A DNA stretch of 60,594 bases from Hyphococcus sp. (lineage in GTDB: Bacteria > Pseudomonadota > Alphaproteobacteria > Caulobacterales > Parvularculaceae), in NCBI GenBank assembly GCA_021776375.1, contig JAJFGA010000045.1, positions 1-60,594 of the forward strand. The letters run 5' to 3'. Numbering within the stretch: position 1 is the stretch's first letter; the number at the start of each line of letters is the position of its first letter. Below are positions 9,343 to 18,002 of this stretch, one piece after another. The translations under genes were made by a program, and so were the position numbers. The notes below the pieces were generated by a model that was not told the DNA's origin, did not search any database, and worked only from the letters and a program-made list of their open reading frames with translations.

Positions 9343-9925
9343 GACTAAAAAATCATCCGACACTAAAGCGCATTCCGGCTCCCTCAATGAGACGCCGGCG
9401 CCGCAAGCAAGCATTCAATCGTCCTCGAAAAGGTCCGAATCCATGAAGCCCTCTGGCGTTCCGTCTATTATCTCCGCTGACGTCATGATGAGCGGCAACA
9501 TACATTCATCCGGTGAAATCCAGTTTGACGGAACCCTTGAAGGGGATTTGAAAGCCGGCTCGCTGATCATCGGCGAAAAGGCGAGCGTTAAGGGCGAGGT
9601 TATTTGTGAGACTGTGACAGTCCGCGGCAAGGTCGACGGCGCTATTCGCGCAAAGTCTGTCTCTCTGGCAAAAACTGCACACATTCATGGCGACATTCTG
9701 CATAGCTCTCTATCGGTTGAAACCGGCGCGCATTTCGAGGGCAATTGCCGTCACTCCGACGATCCGCTTTCCGACGCCTCGGCGAAAGACTTCCGCCGGT
9801 CGCGCCCCTCCTCCGCACAGCCTGCGCCGCGTCCAGTCAAAGCTTCAATGGATGATGACGCCGAGCCGCGCTCTAAGGCGGACGCGCCGTCGTTTTTAAA
9901 TCAGAACCGCTCGCCGCTACGCTAA
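9326..9925 (+). CDS. bactofilin
   Basis: A 199-residue polymer-forming cytoskeletal protein. The central domain (about residues 48-145) is the DUF583 beta-helix with repeating short strands: SADVMMSGNIHSSGEIQFDGTL..., GSLIIGEKASVKGEV..., VTVRGKVDGAIRAKSV. It is flanked by a basic, serine-rich N-terminal segment and a disordered, Pro/Ser/Asp-rich C-terminal tail, the usual bactofilin layout. The start lies inside the 3' end of the M23 peptidase gene, so the two are probably co-translated and act together, the filament likely recruiting the peptidase through its cytoplasmic head. Confidence 0.93.
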   Translation: MFSKAKTKKSSDTKAHSGSLNETPAPQASIQSSSKRSESMKPSGVPSIISADVMMSGNIHSSGEIQFDGTLEGDLKAGSLIIGEKASVKGEVICETVTVRGKVDGAIRAKSVSLAKTAHIHGDILHSSLSVETGAHFEGNCRHSDDPLSDASAKDFRRSRPSSAQPAPRPVKASMDDDAEPRSKADAPSFLNQNRSPLR

Positions 9926-9947
9926 AACGGTAACTCTACATCGCATA

Positions 9948-9976
9948 AAAAAAGGCCGCTTTATGCGGCCTTTTTT
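9948..9976 (+). terminator. bidirectional Rho-independent terminator
   Basis: GC-rich 6-bp stem GGCCGC / GCGGCC with a 5-base loop (tttat), preceded by an A run and followed by six T, so it can stop transcription in both directions. It lies between bactofilin (plus) and the convergent small membrane protein gene (minus). Confidence 0.92.
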
Positions 9977-10004
9977 CTTGTCTGAAAATTTGTGCGTCGT
10001 CAGG

Positions 10005-10487
10005 CTACCTGCCGCGAAGGCCCGCTAACCCTGATATCAAAGTCAAGAGCCCAAGCGCGGCGGCGAGATAGGCGCCCCATTGCATGCCCGGCAGGCCGAT
10101 ACCTTCCGTGCCCATCAAGGTCAGCGCCATATAACCAATAGCGCCAACGGCGCCGAGACCTGCAAGGATTGTAACGATACTGGTCAGACGGCCGATAAAC
10201 GGCAGCATACCGATAATGCCCAAGCCGGCTGCGGCAACCGCCAGCATAGACGCCCATGACATCACGTCGCCGACCATGGTCGAATCATTAAGCACGCCCG
10301 TGGATGCGCACTCTTCGCCTAACGGAACCTGCAACTTGCGAAGACAGCCTACCGCCTCGCCGATAAAATATTCGCCAGAACGGGTAATCACCGTCTCGCC
10401 AGAATCGGCGAGCTTGCCGGAAACATTATACATAGGCCCAAAGAAAATCGCCGCCACAATTGCCAGCGGTAGTAAAATGCGAGTCAT
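10005..10487 (-). CDS. small multi-pass membrane protein of unknown function
   Basis: I do not recognise the family. The reading from ATG 10487 gives 160 residues, and this start has a strong ribosome binding site (GAGGGGGG, about 4-5 bases upstream); a longer reading to 10553 adds a 22-residue basic tail without such a site. Four hydrophobic segments are visible: about residues 1-22, 73-97, 103-128 and 135-156. Between the first two is a ~45-residue loop with two cysteines (GCLRKLQVPLGEECAS) that could form a disulfide if it is periplasmic. The gene stands alone, flanked by a terminator and a divergent nitrilase. Confidence 0.75.
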   Translation of the reverse strand: MTRILLPLAIVAAIFFGPMYNVSGKLADSGETVITRSGEYFIGEAVGCLRKLQVPLGEECASTGVLNDSTMVGDVMSWASMLAVAAAGLGIIGMLPFIGRLTSIVTILAGLGAVGAIGYMALTLMGTEGIGLPGMQWGAYLAAALGLLTLISGLAGLRGR

Positions 10488-10723
10488 AAGACCCCCCTCA
10501 TTCCCAACTACAAAACCAGGCGGCAGTTTACCCTTTGTTAAGGTTTTAGCCAAGCGCTGGAATAGGTGTGTTTGAAGATCTGCTCAGATTGGCCAAGGCC
10601 AGTCAAAACCTGCATAAACGCTCGGTTTCATTCGTAAAACCGCGCCCATACAACCCATACAGAGTGACGCCGCTTCACGCTCGGCTTATAGTGGAGCGCG
10701 TCAAAATGACCAGTGGTGAGACC

Positions 10724-11728
10724 ATGCACAACAAAAACTTCAAGCTCGCTGCTATCCAGGCCGCGCCGGTCTTGTTCGACAAGGCCGCCTCAACGGACAA
10801 AGCCTGCGCGCTAATCGCCGACGCCGGGCGTCTCGGCGCGGACATTGTTGCTTTCGGTGAGAGCTGGCTGCCGGGCTATCCGTTTTGGGTCGACGGGCCG
10901 GTGATCGACCTGACCTGGGAGGCGAGCGCGGCCTATCTTGAAAACGCAATCGCCATACCCGGGCCGGAAACTGACGCCCTATGCACGGCGGCGAAAGCGG
11001 CGGGCGTAGAAGTCGTCATCGGCGTTGCCGAGGCCGATCCGTTTACGGAAGGAACGGCTTATTGCACGGCGCTCACCATTGGCCGCGAAGGTGAAATTCT
11101 CAATCGACACCGTAAACTCAAACCCACCCACGGCGAGCGCATTATCTGGGGCGACGGCGACGGCGCGGGCCTGCGCATTATCGAGCGTGACTACGGGCGC
11201 ATCAGCGCGCTCAATTGTTGGGAACATCAGATGATGCTGCCGGCCTATGCGCTGGCGGCGCAAGGAACACAAATTCACGCCGCACTCTGGCCTGGTTGGG
11301 AGAAGACGCCACGCGACGGCGAGGTTTGCTGGGCGCGCCAACATCTACTGTCGCGCGCCTTCGCCAGTCAGGCTTGCGCCTATGTTATTTGTGCTGCCGG
11401 TCTGCGTCTTGAAGAACACATCCCGGAGCGGTGGCGCCCGCTAGGGGTGTGGGAGCATACCGGCCAATCGGCGATCATTGATCCGCGTGGAGAGATTATC
11501 GCCCTTGCCGGCAGCGAAGAAACAATTTTAATCGCAGATGGCTCGCTCGATTTGGTGCGTGCGACGAAAGCGGCCTGCGACATTGCCGGTCATTATTCGC
11601 GGCCGGATATTTTCGACTTCGCCGTCAATATGCGCCCGTCCGGGCCGCGCGTGCGATTGCATGACGGCGAGACGGGTTATGCCAATGACGCCAGCTTCAC
11701 TGACGGTTCCATCGATGAGGACGAATAG
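10724..11728 (+). CDS. nitrilase (branch 1 carbon-nitrogen hydrolase)
   Basis: Hydrolyses a nitrile to the carboxylic acid and ammonia. Read from ATG 10724 (334 residues), the Glu-Lys-Cys triad is E46 in FGESWLPGYPFW, K131 in NRHRKLKPTHGER and C165 in LNCWEHQM, and all three contexts are those of true nitrilases rather than amidases. ATG 10724 follows GGTGAG; ATG 10706 is an alternative start, and the longer open frame back to 10568 is unlikely to be translated. The last 52 bases overlap the 3' end of the convergent glycosyltransferase gene. No nitrile hydratase or amidase is nearby; the substrate is unknown. Confidence 0.92.
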   Translation: MHNKNFKLAAIQAAPVLFDKAASTDKACALIADAGRLGADIVAFGESWLPGYPFWVDGPVIDLTWEASAAYLENAIAIPGPETDALCTAAKAAGVEVVIGVAEADPFTEGTAYCTALTIGREGEILNRHRKLKPTHGERIIWGDGDGAGLRIIERDYGRISALNCWEHQMMLPAYALAAQGTQIHAALWPGWEKTPRDGEVCWARQHLLSRAFASQACAYVICAAGLRLEEHIPERWRPLGVWEHTGQSAIIDPRGEIIALAGSEETILIADGSLDLVRATKAACDIAGHYSRPDIFDFAVNMRPSGPRVRLHDGETGYANDASFTDGSIDEDE

Positions 11729-12924
11729 CCATCGTCAAGTACTAAGTCGAAACGCTTGAGTTGTTCGCCCCAACGATAACGTTCGCAAACCATCCGCCGC
11801 GCCGCGACGCCAAGCTGGCGGCGCTTATCACCACCTTCAAGCAACGACACAATGTCCTGCGCCATGGTTTCTGCTTTATCAGCAATCAGAATGTTTTCGC
11901 CGGCGGTCACGCCAAGACCTGTTGCAGCGGCCGTTGTCGCTACCACGGGGCGCGCCATCGCCATCGCTTCAAGGACTTTGTTTTGTATCCCGCGGGCAAC
12001 GCGCAGCGGCGCAACGACAGTTTTTGCCTGGCCGAGCCAGGGCCTGACATCATCAACGCGGCCGGCAACACTGATCCGGTTCCGCCCATCCAGCGCGCGG
12101 ATACGCCCGACAGGATTGGCGCCGACAATCGCGAACCGGGCGTGCGGCGCAGATTGAAGAATAAGCGGCCAAACCGCCTCGGCAAAATATGCCACTGCTT
12201 TCACATTGGCGCGGTAATCCATCGCGCCGACAAAAACCACGTCGGCGGCGGTGGATAGTTCATCGAATGCAACCGTCGGATCAAAATAATCCGTATCAAC
12301 TCCGTTTGACCACCAGTCGACATCTTTTTTCAACGCTTGGCGGCGATTGAAAATCGCCGCCTCCGCCGGAGTTATCGCAAAGCTCGTATCGGCCCAATTG
12401 GCAATTTCGGTTTCCGCGCGCGCCAAGAGGCGCCCTTCCCGCGCAAATATCCAACGCAGCGGCGGGGCGGCGTCTTGCGCATATTGCCGCCATTTTTCAG
12501 AATCCGCGTCGCAAAAATCGATGATACGTTTCCGGTCCGGAAAAGGCTTTTCAACATATTGCGCCATGCCCGATGAGAAGACGACTTCAGCCACTAGCGG
12601 CCGCGCGCGCGCTGCATCGACAGCCTGTTGCATCGCCTTGCTGCGGTAGTAAGCCATTGAGAGCGGCTCGTCGGTGAGGTATCCGCTGAGGGATTTTGCC
12701 TTCGCTGCCTGGGGGTTGAGCGCGATCAACGTCGTGCTGGCGCAAATAGAACGGAGAAACTCCGCATGGGCAAAATCGCGGGGCTCATCAACAAAACAGG
12801 CAAGATGCACCGCGTAAGATTGCATCAGATGTTTTAACAATCGCCACGAACGGATTTTGTCGCCCTTGTCCGGCGGATAAGGGATGCGGTGCGCGAGGAA
12901 CAATATTTCCGGCTTCGCGCTCAT
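11677..12924 (-). CDS. glycosyltransferase, Stp1-type of the XrtA/PEP-CTERM polysaccharide system
   Basis: A 415-residue GT-B glycosyltransferase matching the TIGR03087 type (sugar transferase associated with the PEP-CTERM/EpsH1 system). The N-terminus ILFLAHRIPYPPDKGDKIRSWRLLKHL is the family signature, and the C-terminal half has the GT4-like nucleotide-sugar segment APLRVARGIQNKVLEAMAMARPVVAT. The start at ATG 12924 overlaps the FemAB-like stop codon (ATGA). It is the last gene of the polysaccharide operon and converges on the nitrilase gene with a 52-base overlap. It presumably adds a sugar to the lipid-linked repeat unit in the cytoplasm. Confidence 0.9.
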   Translation of the reverse strand: MSAKPEILFLAHRIPYPPDKGDKIRSWRLLKHLMQSYAVHLACFVDEPRDFAHAEFLRSICASTTLIALNPQAAKAKSLSGYLTDEPLSMAYYRSKAMQQAVDAARARPLVAEVVFSSGMAQYVEKPFPDRKRIIDFCDADSEKWRQYAQDAAPPLRWIFAREGRLLARAETEIANWADTSFAITPAEAAIFNRRQALKKDVDWWSNGVDTDYFDPTVAFDELSTAADVVFVGAMDYRANVKAVAYFAEAVWPLILQSAPHARFAIVGANPVGRIRALDGRNRISVAGRVDDVRPWLGQAKTVVAPLRVARGIQNKVLEAMAMARPVVATTAAATGLGVTAGENILIADKAETMAQDIVSLLEGGDKRRQLGVAARRMVCERYRWGEQLKRFDLVLDDGYSSSSMEPSVKLASLA

Positions 12925-14006
12925 GGGAAATTCCGCGCCAGCAACGGCCCAAGCGCATTGGCGACCGGCAACGGCAACCGCCGCCATAGCTTTGTAAGCG
13001 GCTCGAATTTCGGGTTTTTAGGATTGATGTTCGGCATGTCGTGCGCCGCAATCAACTTGTACTGATAGGTAAGCGGCGTCGGTTCAGCGCCCCAGAGTTT
13101 TTTGAAACGATAAGGACCAGTATCAATTTTACTGCGCCCGAAATCAAAGGTTTCAATCCCGCGTGCAACGCAGAGGCGCATCAATTTCCAATAATGATAT
13201 TCATGCGCACGCGCGCCGCGCGCCAGCACCGAGGCGCCGACATAATAAGGCAGGTAAGAATTTTTAAACCGGAAGCTAAGAAGCGCGGCGGCGGGCGCAC
13301 CGTTGACTTCCACCACTGAAATTTCAGTCTTGCCGGCAAAGACGCGCAGCAATTCGTCGAGAAAGCGTCTGGGAAAAATCGGCGTTCCGTGATTGCGCAA
13401 GGAGGCGGCGTAGTGCCGGTAAAATTCATCCGCATCGCCATCGAGCCGCAGAGATATTTGCCCGGCGGCCTCAGCGGCGAGCGCTTTGCGAATTTCCGCC
13501 CGGCGGCGGCGGCGAATGAGACCGAGATGGTCTTCTTCATCGGCAGGCAGCGACATCGCAAAGTTTGCATAAGCACCGGTCTTCTGGCGCCAGCCATCTA
13601 ACATGGTCGCGCCGCTGCGAAACTCAACATAGCGGACTCCATGCGCCTCGCCGGCATCAACGACTGCCGCTGCAAGCTTGGCGACAATATCATCATCGTC
13701 ACCCAAAGGACCGCCACCGACGGTAAACGCCGTTGATATGAATGAGCGACCCAATAACGGCGTCTTGACGTCCACCACTGGAACAACGCCGACGATCTTA
13801 TCCGCGCGGCGTGCGATCAGGTAATGCGCCGCATAGCCATAAGCCGCCTCGATGATTTCGCCCCAGCCAAAAAGGTTGAAAAATCCGCCTCCGGAGTGAT
13901 TTTCAACATAGCAGTCCCATTCGCGCGCATCCGATGGCGTCGCGAGGGTAATCTCTACCGGCGCCGCTGCGCTTTCTAGTCTGGCTATTTCGGCCGCATG
14001 CATCAT
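12921..14006 (-). CDS. FemAB-like protein of the XrtA/PEP-CTERM polysaccharide system
   Basis: A 361-residue GNAT-fold protein of the FemAB-related type linked with PEP-CTERM/exosortase loci (TIGR03019). Diagnostic stretches are FFNLFGWGEIIEAAYGY near residue 43, the central SLRNHGTPIFPRRFLDEL, and YHYWKLMRLCVARGIETFDFGRS near residue 270 followed by GPYRFKKLWGAEP. FemAB proteins transfer aminoacyl groups; in these loci they are thought to modify the polysaccharide or its lipid carrier, but the substrate is unknown. Four-base ATGA overlaps join it to both the deacetylase upstream and the glycosyltransferase downstream. Confidence 0.9.
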   Translation of the reverse strand: MMHAAEIARLESAAAPVEITLATPSDAREWDCYVENHSGGGFFNLFGWGEIIEAAYGYAAHYLIARRADKIVGVVPVVDVKTPLLGRSFISTAFTVGGGPLGDDDDIVAKLAAAVVDAGEAHGVRYVEFRSGATMLDGWRQKTGAYANFAMSLPADEEDHLGLIRRRRRAEIRKALAAEAAGQISLRLDGDADEFYRHYAASLRNHGTPIFPRRFLDELLRVFAGKTEISVVEVNGAPAAALLSFRFKNSYLPYYVGASVLARGARAHEYHYWKLMRLCVARGIETFDFGRSKIDTGPYRFKKLWGAEPTPLTYQYKLIAAHDMPNINPKNPKFEPLTKLWRRLPLPVANALGPLLARNFP

Positions 14007-14938
14007 GCTTCACCGCCGACCCGCGCCAGGCCGAGCCCATCGTCAATCCGCTTCCATGAAAAACTCCGCAACACGCTGTCGAGTTTTCGCGGCATTTCTT
14101 TGAGGTTCAGATAATGCCGGAACTTCGATTTTACCGGTGCGCTATTGATCCGCGGCTGTTCGGCGTCAAGCTCCCACGGGTGAAGGTAAAATATTACCGG
14201 CCCTTTCAACGTCGCCGCCGCACGGCGCAGCAACAGTTTCGAAGCGCCGAGCGGCGTTGCGCGAAACCAGCCGCCTCCGGCGCAACTGACGCGCTTACCG
14301 AGCATCTTCACAGTCGCCACTGGCGCTTCGATCAGCGCTCCCCCCTCAATCGGATGATACGGATTTTGTTTCGCAGACGCATCGCCATAGTGGTCGTGCG
14401 CAATCGGATGCGTGCTTGACGAATAGGCATAGCCGATTTCAGCAAGCGTCTCATGCGCCCATGGCGTTGTGCGATCAATCGAAAACCCCGGTGCGCGATA
14501 GCCCCGCACCTCAACGCCGGCAATGTCTTCCAGGAGCTTCTTGGCGTGCGATATGTCTTTGGCGAATGCATCGCGGCTTTGTTGGTTGACCTTGGTGTGA
14601 TCAAACCCATGGCTCGCCAACTCATGGCCGCGCGCGACAATCTCGCGGACCAGCGCCGGGTCGCGTTCGCCAACCCAGCCGAGCGTAAAGAACGTCGCTT
14701 TGGCGCCGCGTCTGTCAAACATGTCGAGAACCGCACGCGTCGCATCGCCAACCCGTAGCGGAAACCCATCCCAACTGTCGCGCTTGATCACATCGGAGAA
14801 CGCCCAGACCTGAAAATAATCCTCGACGTCAACCGAAAGTGAAAAACTTCCCGAGCCTGCCTTTGGGTTTGCTTCGCGGTTTATCATCCGGGCCGTGGCG
14901 CGCCTGCCTTTCGCAGCTGCCTGTTTAACGAAATCCAT
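14003..14938 (-). CDS. polysaccharide deacetylase of the XrtA/PEP-CTERM system
   Basis: A 311-residue NodB-type (CE4) carbohydrate deacetylase matching TIGR03006. Motif 1 is SVDVEDYFQV (metal-binding Asp pair), motif 2 is SHGFDHTKVN, motif 3 is RGYRAPGFSID, and the late FYLHPWELD contains the His of motif 5. All expected metal ligands appear present. There is no signal peptide, so it should act in the cytoplasm, probably removing N-acetyl groups from lipid-linked sugars. The start codon lies inside a four-copy 15-bp tandem repeat that also contains the stop codon of the upstream ATPase gene. Confidence 0.92.
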   Translation of the reverse strand: MDFVKQAAAKGRRATARMINREANPKAGSGSFSLSVDVEDYFQVWAFSDVIKRDSWDGFPLRVGDATRAVLDMFDRRGAKATFFTLGWVGERDPALVREIVARGHELASHGFDHTKVNQQSRDAFAKDISHAKKLLEDIAGVEVRGYRAPGFSIDRTTPWAHETLAEIGYAYSSSTHPIAHDHYGDASAKQNPYHPIEGGALIEAPVATVKMLGKRVSCAGGGWFRATPLGASKLLLRRAAATLKGPVIFYLHPWELDAEQPRINSAPVKSKFRHYLNLKEMPRKLDSVLRSFSWKRIDDGLGLARVGGEA

Positions 14939-14984
14939 TTTAACGCAATGTGTGTTAACGAAATGCGCTTTAACGCAACGCGCT
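14925..14984. repeat. four tandem 15-bp repeats across the ATPase/deacetylase junction
   Basis: Plus-strand units begin TTAACGAAATCCATT, TTAACGCAATGTGTG, TTAACGAAATGCGCT, TTAACGCAACGCGCT, with TTAAC at 14925, 14940, 14955 and 14970: exact 15-bp spacing. The first unit contains the deacetylase start codon and the last the ATPase stop codon. Because 15 is a multiple of 3, the copies keep the reading phase. Confidence 0.85.
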
Positions 14985-16307
14985 GCGAATTTCGTCGAGC
15001 AACGTTTCCGCGCGCGAAAGGCTTGCCGATATTGTATCCCGGCTCTCGTCGCGCTTGTCGTCTGCCTCGCTCAAAGAGCAGCGCACACGCTGCATGCTGG
15101 CATGGGCCTGCTTTAACTCACCGCGGGCCTCGTCAATGGAGCGCGCAACCGTTTTGCGCCAGCCGCCCTTGCCTTTTGGCGGCTGCGACGCATCATCGGG
15201 AAATGAGGCTGCATCAAACGCTTCCGCATCATCACCAGCGCCATTATTAAAATTCTCGCCCGCGCTCGCCGCCGCAATCGCAGAAGCCACATCCTCAAGC
15301 GTTGCCGGCTGCGGCGCTTCGCGCTTTGCGCGTAGCCGGTCAAACATATTCCCAGCCCCATCAGCCGCCGGCGCTTTCATCGCTTTTGGCGCCTTAGCCT
15401 TCGACAAAGCACGCTCTATAGGAACGGCTGCATCGCCGTTGGCCATGTGCTGACCTGTTTCCTCCGATGTCTGATTATTGCGCTCAGCATCGCCAATTTG
15501 CTCCTCGCGCATTTCCGACACCACCGTCTCAACGGCCGAAGCATTAACCTCATGACGCCTTTCAAGCGCACAATAGAGCATCAACCGAGTGCACAAGGTG
15601 TTGATGCGGCGCGGCCTGCCTTCCGTCTCAACAAAGATTGCATCAATACCGTCGGCGGTAAAAACCGGATCTTCGCTCCAGCCCGCGACCGCCAGGCGAT
15701 GCAGAATATATTCCTGGGTTTCCTCACGGCTCAGATTTTCAAGATGATATGACGCAATCACTCTTTGCTTGAGCTGTTCCATATCCGGCGCCGACATCGC
15801 TTCTCGAAACTCCGGCTGGCCGACCAAAAACACCTGGAACAACGGCGTGCCGTCATAATCGATATTTGAAAGCATGCGCAATTCTTCAAGCGTTTCACGC
15901 GGCAGGTTTTGCGCTTCATCCATAATCAGCAAAACTCGGCGACCGCGGCCCAGTTGATCAAACAGATAGTCCTCAAACGCTTCCAGCTGGCCGGTTCGCC
16001 CCTCACCTTCGGGAACAATGCGAAACGCTGAAAGAATATGCCCGAGAAGTTCATCCGGGCCGACATTCGAGGTTAAAAGCTGCGCGGCGACGATATTGGA
16101 TCGATTGAGCTGGTCCAGAAGATGCCCGATCAACATGGTTTTACCGGCGCCGATGGGGCCGGTAATGACAATAAACCCTTCAGCCTGTTTCAAACCATAG
16201 TGAAGATAGGCCATCGCCTTGTTATGGCTGCGGCTGCCAAAAAAATACCTCGGGTCCGGATTGAGCTTAAAGGGCGCGCCCGATAGCTGAAAATACTCTT
16301 CATACAT
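14970..16307 (-). CDS. XrtA/PEP-CTERM-associated AAA ATPase with long C-terminal extension
   Basis: An ExeA/GspA-like AAA ATPase of TIGR03015 type. The N-terminus MYEEYFQLSGAPFKLNPDPR is the family signature. Walker A is GPIGAGKT (residues 50-57), Walker B is LLIMDE ending at E131, and LVGQPEFRE follows as sensor I. The typical ATPase region ends near residue 270; this protein has 445 residues. The extra ~175 are low-complexity (Ala, Glu, Asp) and end in a likely coiled coil (about 400-445). The family's role is unproven; it may power or regulate assembly of the export machinery. The start is three bases after the upstream gene's stop codon. Confidence 0.9.
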   Translation of the reverse strand: MYEEYFQLSGAPFKLNPDPRYFFGSRSHNKAMAYLHYGLKQAEGFIVITGPIGAGKTMLIGHLLDQLNRSNIVAAQLLTSNVGPDELLGHILSAFRIVPEGEGRTGQLEAFEDYLFDQLGRGRRVLLIMDEAQNLPRETLEELRMLSNIDYDGTPLFQVFLVGQPEFREAMSAPDMEQLKQRVIASYHLENLSREETQEYILHRLAVAGWSEDPVFTADGIDAIFVETEGRPRRINTLCTRLMLYCALERRHEVNASAVETVVSEMREEQIGDAERNNQTSEETGQHMANGDAAVPIERALSKAKAPKAMKAPAADGAGNMFDRLRAKREAPQPATLEDVASAIAAASAGENFNNGAGDDAEAFDAASFPDDASQPPKGKGGWRKTVARSIDEARGELKQAHASMQRVRCSLSEADDKRDESRDTISASLSRAETLLDEIRSALR

Positions 16308-16310
16308 ATT

Positions 16311-18002
16311 TTAAAATTCCAGCGTAGCCCCCAGCAAAATCGAAGTCTCATCATATTCCAGGGTGCTAATTGGAGAAAATCGTTCAGAGTGCGACACTTC
16401 TGCAAACGCCGAGACATTTTTGTAAAGTCGATAGGAGCCGCCGACACGGCCGATAACAGTATTTGTCAGCCCATTATTGGCGACAAGATCTGCACAATCG
16501 GCAACCGCGTCAAAAAGGATATCCATCGTGTCAAAACCAAATATGATCGGGTTGGCCTCACATAGTGTGGCGTCAATCGACGTATCGGCGCGGCGGAATT
16601 CAAAATCGCCATAACCGGTGATGCGGCGTGAAAGACGGTGTTTAGCATTTAGCGTGACGCCATAAGCGTCAATCTGGCGGAACCCGAAATCACTATCGGA
16701 AACATTGGCGCTTAACGTAATATCCGTTCGCTCATACACCGCCGAAATTGCTGCGGTTGCGCTATCTGTTACGCTAACGCCAACGCTCTGCGCCGATCGC
16801 CCTGACAGCACGCTTGAATATCTGTTTGCCGCACTGATTACATTGCGCGGTGAAATCTCCTGTCCTTCACGCAACTGGTCGGCAAAATCCAACGTCTGTG
16901 TCTGCACGCTTCTGAACTGCGAATTGACGCCTTGCGCGCGCGTCTGGAATGCCCGGCTAGCACGCGCTGTGAACGCCAAGCGTCTGGTGAGACGATAATT
17001 AACATCTGCTTCGACAAAATCATCGCCAAAACGCTCGCCATATTCGATCCGCGCGCTGCCGCGTCGATTTGGCTGCACCGTAAAGCCAGCGCGCCAGAAG
17101 ACACCGGAAAGCTCGTCATCATCAAAGAACAACGCGGCCGCCGCGTCAGTATCGACCTCGTCATAACCGACTGCCCCGCTGAGTGAAAATGTCTCATTAA
17201 GTGCAAACCGCAGATCGGAAAAGAGCGATCCTTGTTGGTATTCAAAGTCCGGCAAATTACCCGACCCGCTTTCCTTCGTGCTGTTAGCATAACCGGAAAC
17301 ACGAATGCGAACCCGGTCAAGTGACGAGCCGGTCTCATAACTGGCCAAACCCTCATGAGACATGGAATCATTCAGGAAATTACCGCCGAATAAATTAGCC
17401 GTCGTATTGGAATCATCGACAAAAACCTGCGAGAAGCGGTAGCGCAACTCAGCCGACGATTGGTCTGCGAACTGGTGGTAGACATATGGGCTCGCGGAGA
17501 GGGAATGGACATTAGCTTGCTGACTGCGCGCATTGTTCAGACTGCGGGAAAACCGTGCATTGTCGCCGACAAGTTGCCGCGATGTCTGAGCGGACAAATC
17601 AACATAAATGAAATTTTCTGCAACCGTCGCCGTCGCGGTCGCCCCGATATTCTGATTGATAGCAAGATCACCGCGATCGATAAGATATGAAAAATCGAGA
17701 TCGCCCAGCACCAACGCTGTTAAACGTTTTGTACTGATGATCGCCCCGCCCGTCAGCACCGTGGACAGGATATACTCATCATCCTTCAACCCATCGCGTT
17801 GCAGGTTGATATTGTCGGTATAATTAAAACGCGTCGAGACCGCCGCCGAATAACCGAGATAATCAGTTTTCATTTTCAGCGGCGCTTCTGCCTGGCCGAC
17901 CTGCGCAAAGGCGGTTCCGCCCAAAACGCTGGCGCACACGCCTGCCAACAAGGCGCCCTTTATGCCATGCATCCTGTTTCTGCCTATTTTAGATTGTTCC
18001 AT
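16311..18002 (-). CDS. outer-membrane beta-barrel protein of the XrtA/PEP-CTERM system
   Basis: A 563-residue protein of TIGR03016 type. A signal peptide is visible (basic start, hydrophobic GALLAGVCASVLGG, probable cleavage after AFA). The mature part is rich in alternating hydrophobic strands and ends in ...LGATLEF, with the terminal Phe expected of proteins inserted by the Bam complex. The start ATG 18002 has a strong ribosome binding site (GGAGGGGG) inside the 3' end of the kinase gene, overlapping it by 14 bases. It may form the outer-membrane part of the polysaccharide export route, but the family has no proven function. Confidence 0.87.
   Translation of the reverse strand: MEQSKIGRNRMHGIKGALLAGVCASVLGGTAFAQVGQAEAPLKMKTDYLGYSAAVSTRFNYTDNINLQRDGLKDDEYILSTVLTGGAIISTKRLTALVLGDLDFSYLIDRGDLAINQNIGATATATVAENFIYVDLSAQTSRQLVGDNARFSRSLNNARSQQANVHSLSASPYVYHQFADQSSAELRYRFSQVFVDDSNTTANLFGGNFLNDSMSHEGLASYETGSSLDRVRIRVSGYANSTKESGSGNLPDFEYQQGSLFSDLRFALNETFSLSGAVGYDEVDTDAAAALFFDDDELSGVFWRAGFTVQPNRRGSARIEYGERFGDDFVEADVNYRLTRRLAFTARASRAFQTRAQGVNSQFRSVQTQTLDFADQLREGQEISPRNVISAANRYSSVLSGRSAQSVGVSVTDSATAAISAVYERTDITLSANVSDSDFGFRQIDAYGVTLNAKHRLSRRITGYGDFEFRRADTSIDATLCEANPIIFGFDTMDILFDAVADCADLVANNGLTNTVIGRVGGSYRLYKNVSAFAEVSHSERFSPISTLEYDETSILLGATLEF

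Noticed and set aside
14925-14984. TTAAC repeats as CtrA sites
   Set aside because: The spacing between TTAA units is 11 bases, not 7, and they lie inside an operon junction; treated as a tandem repeat.
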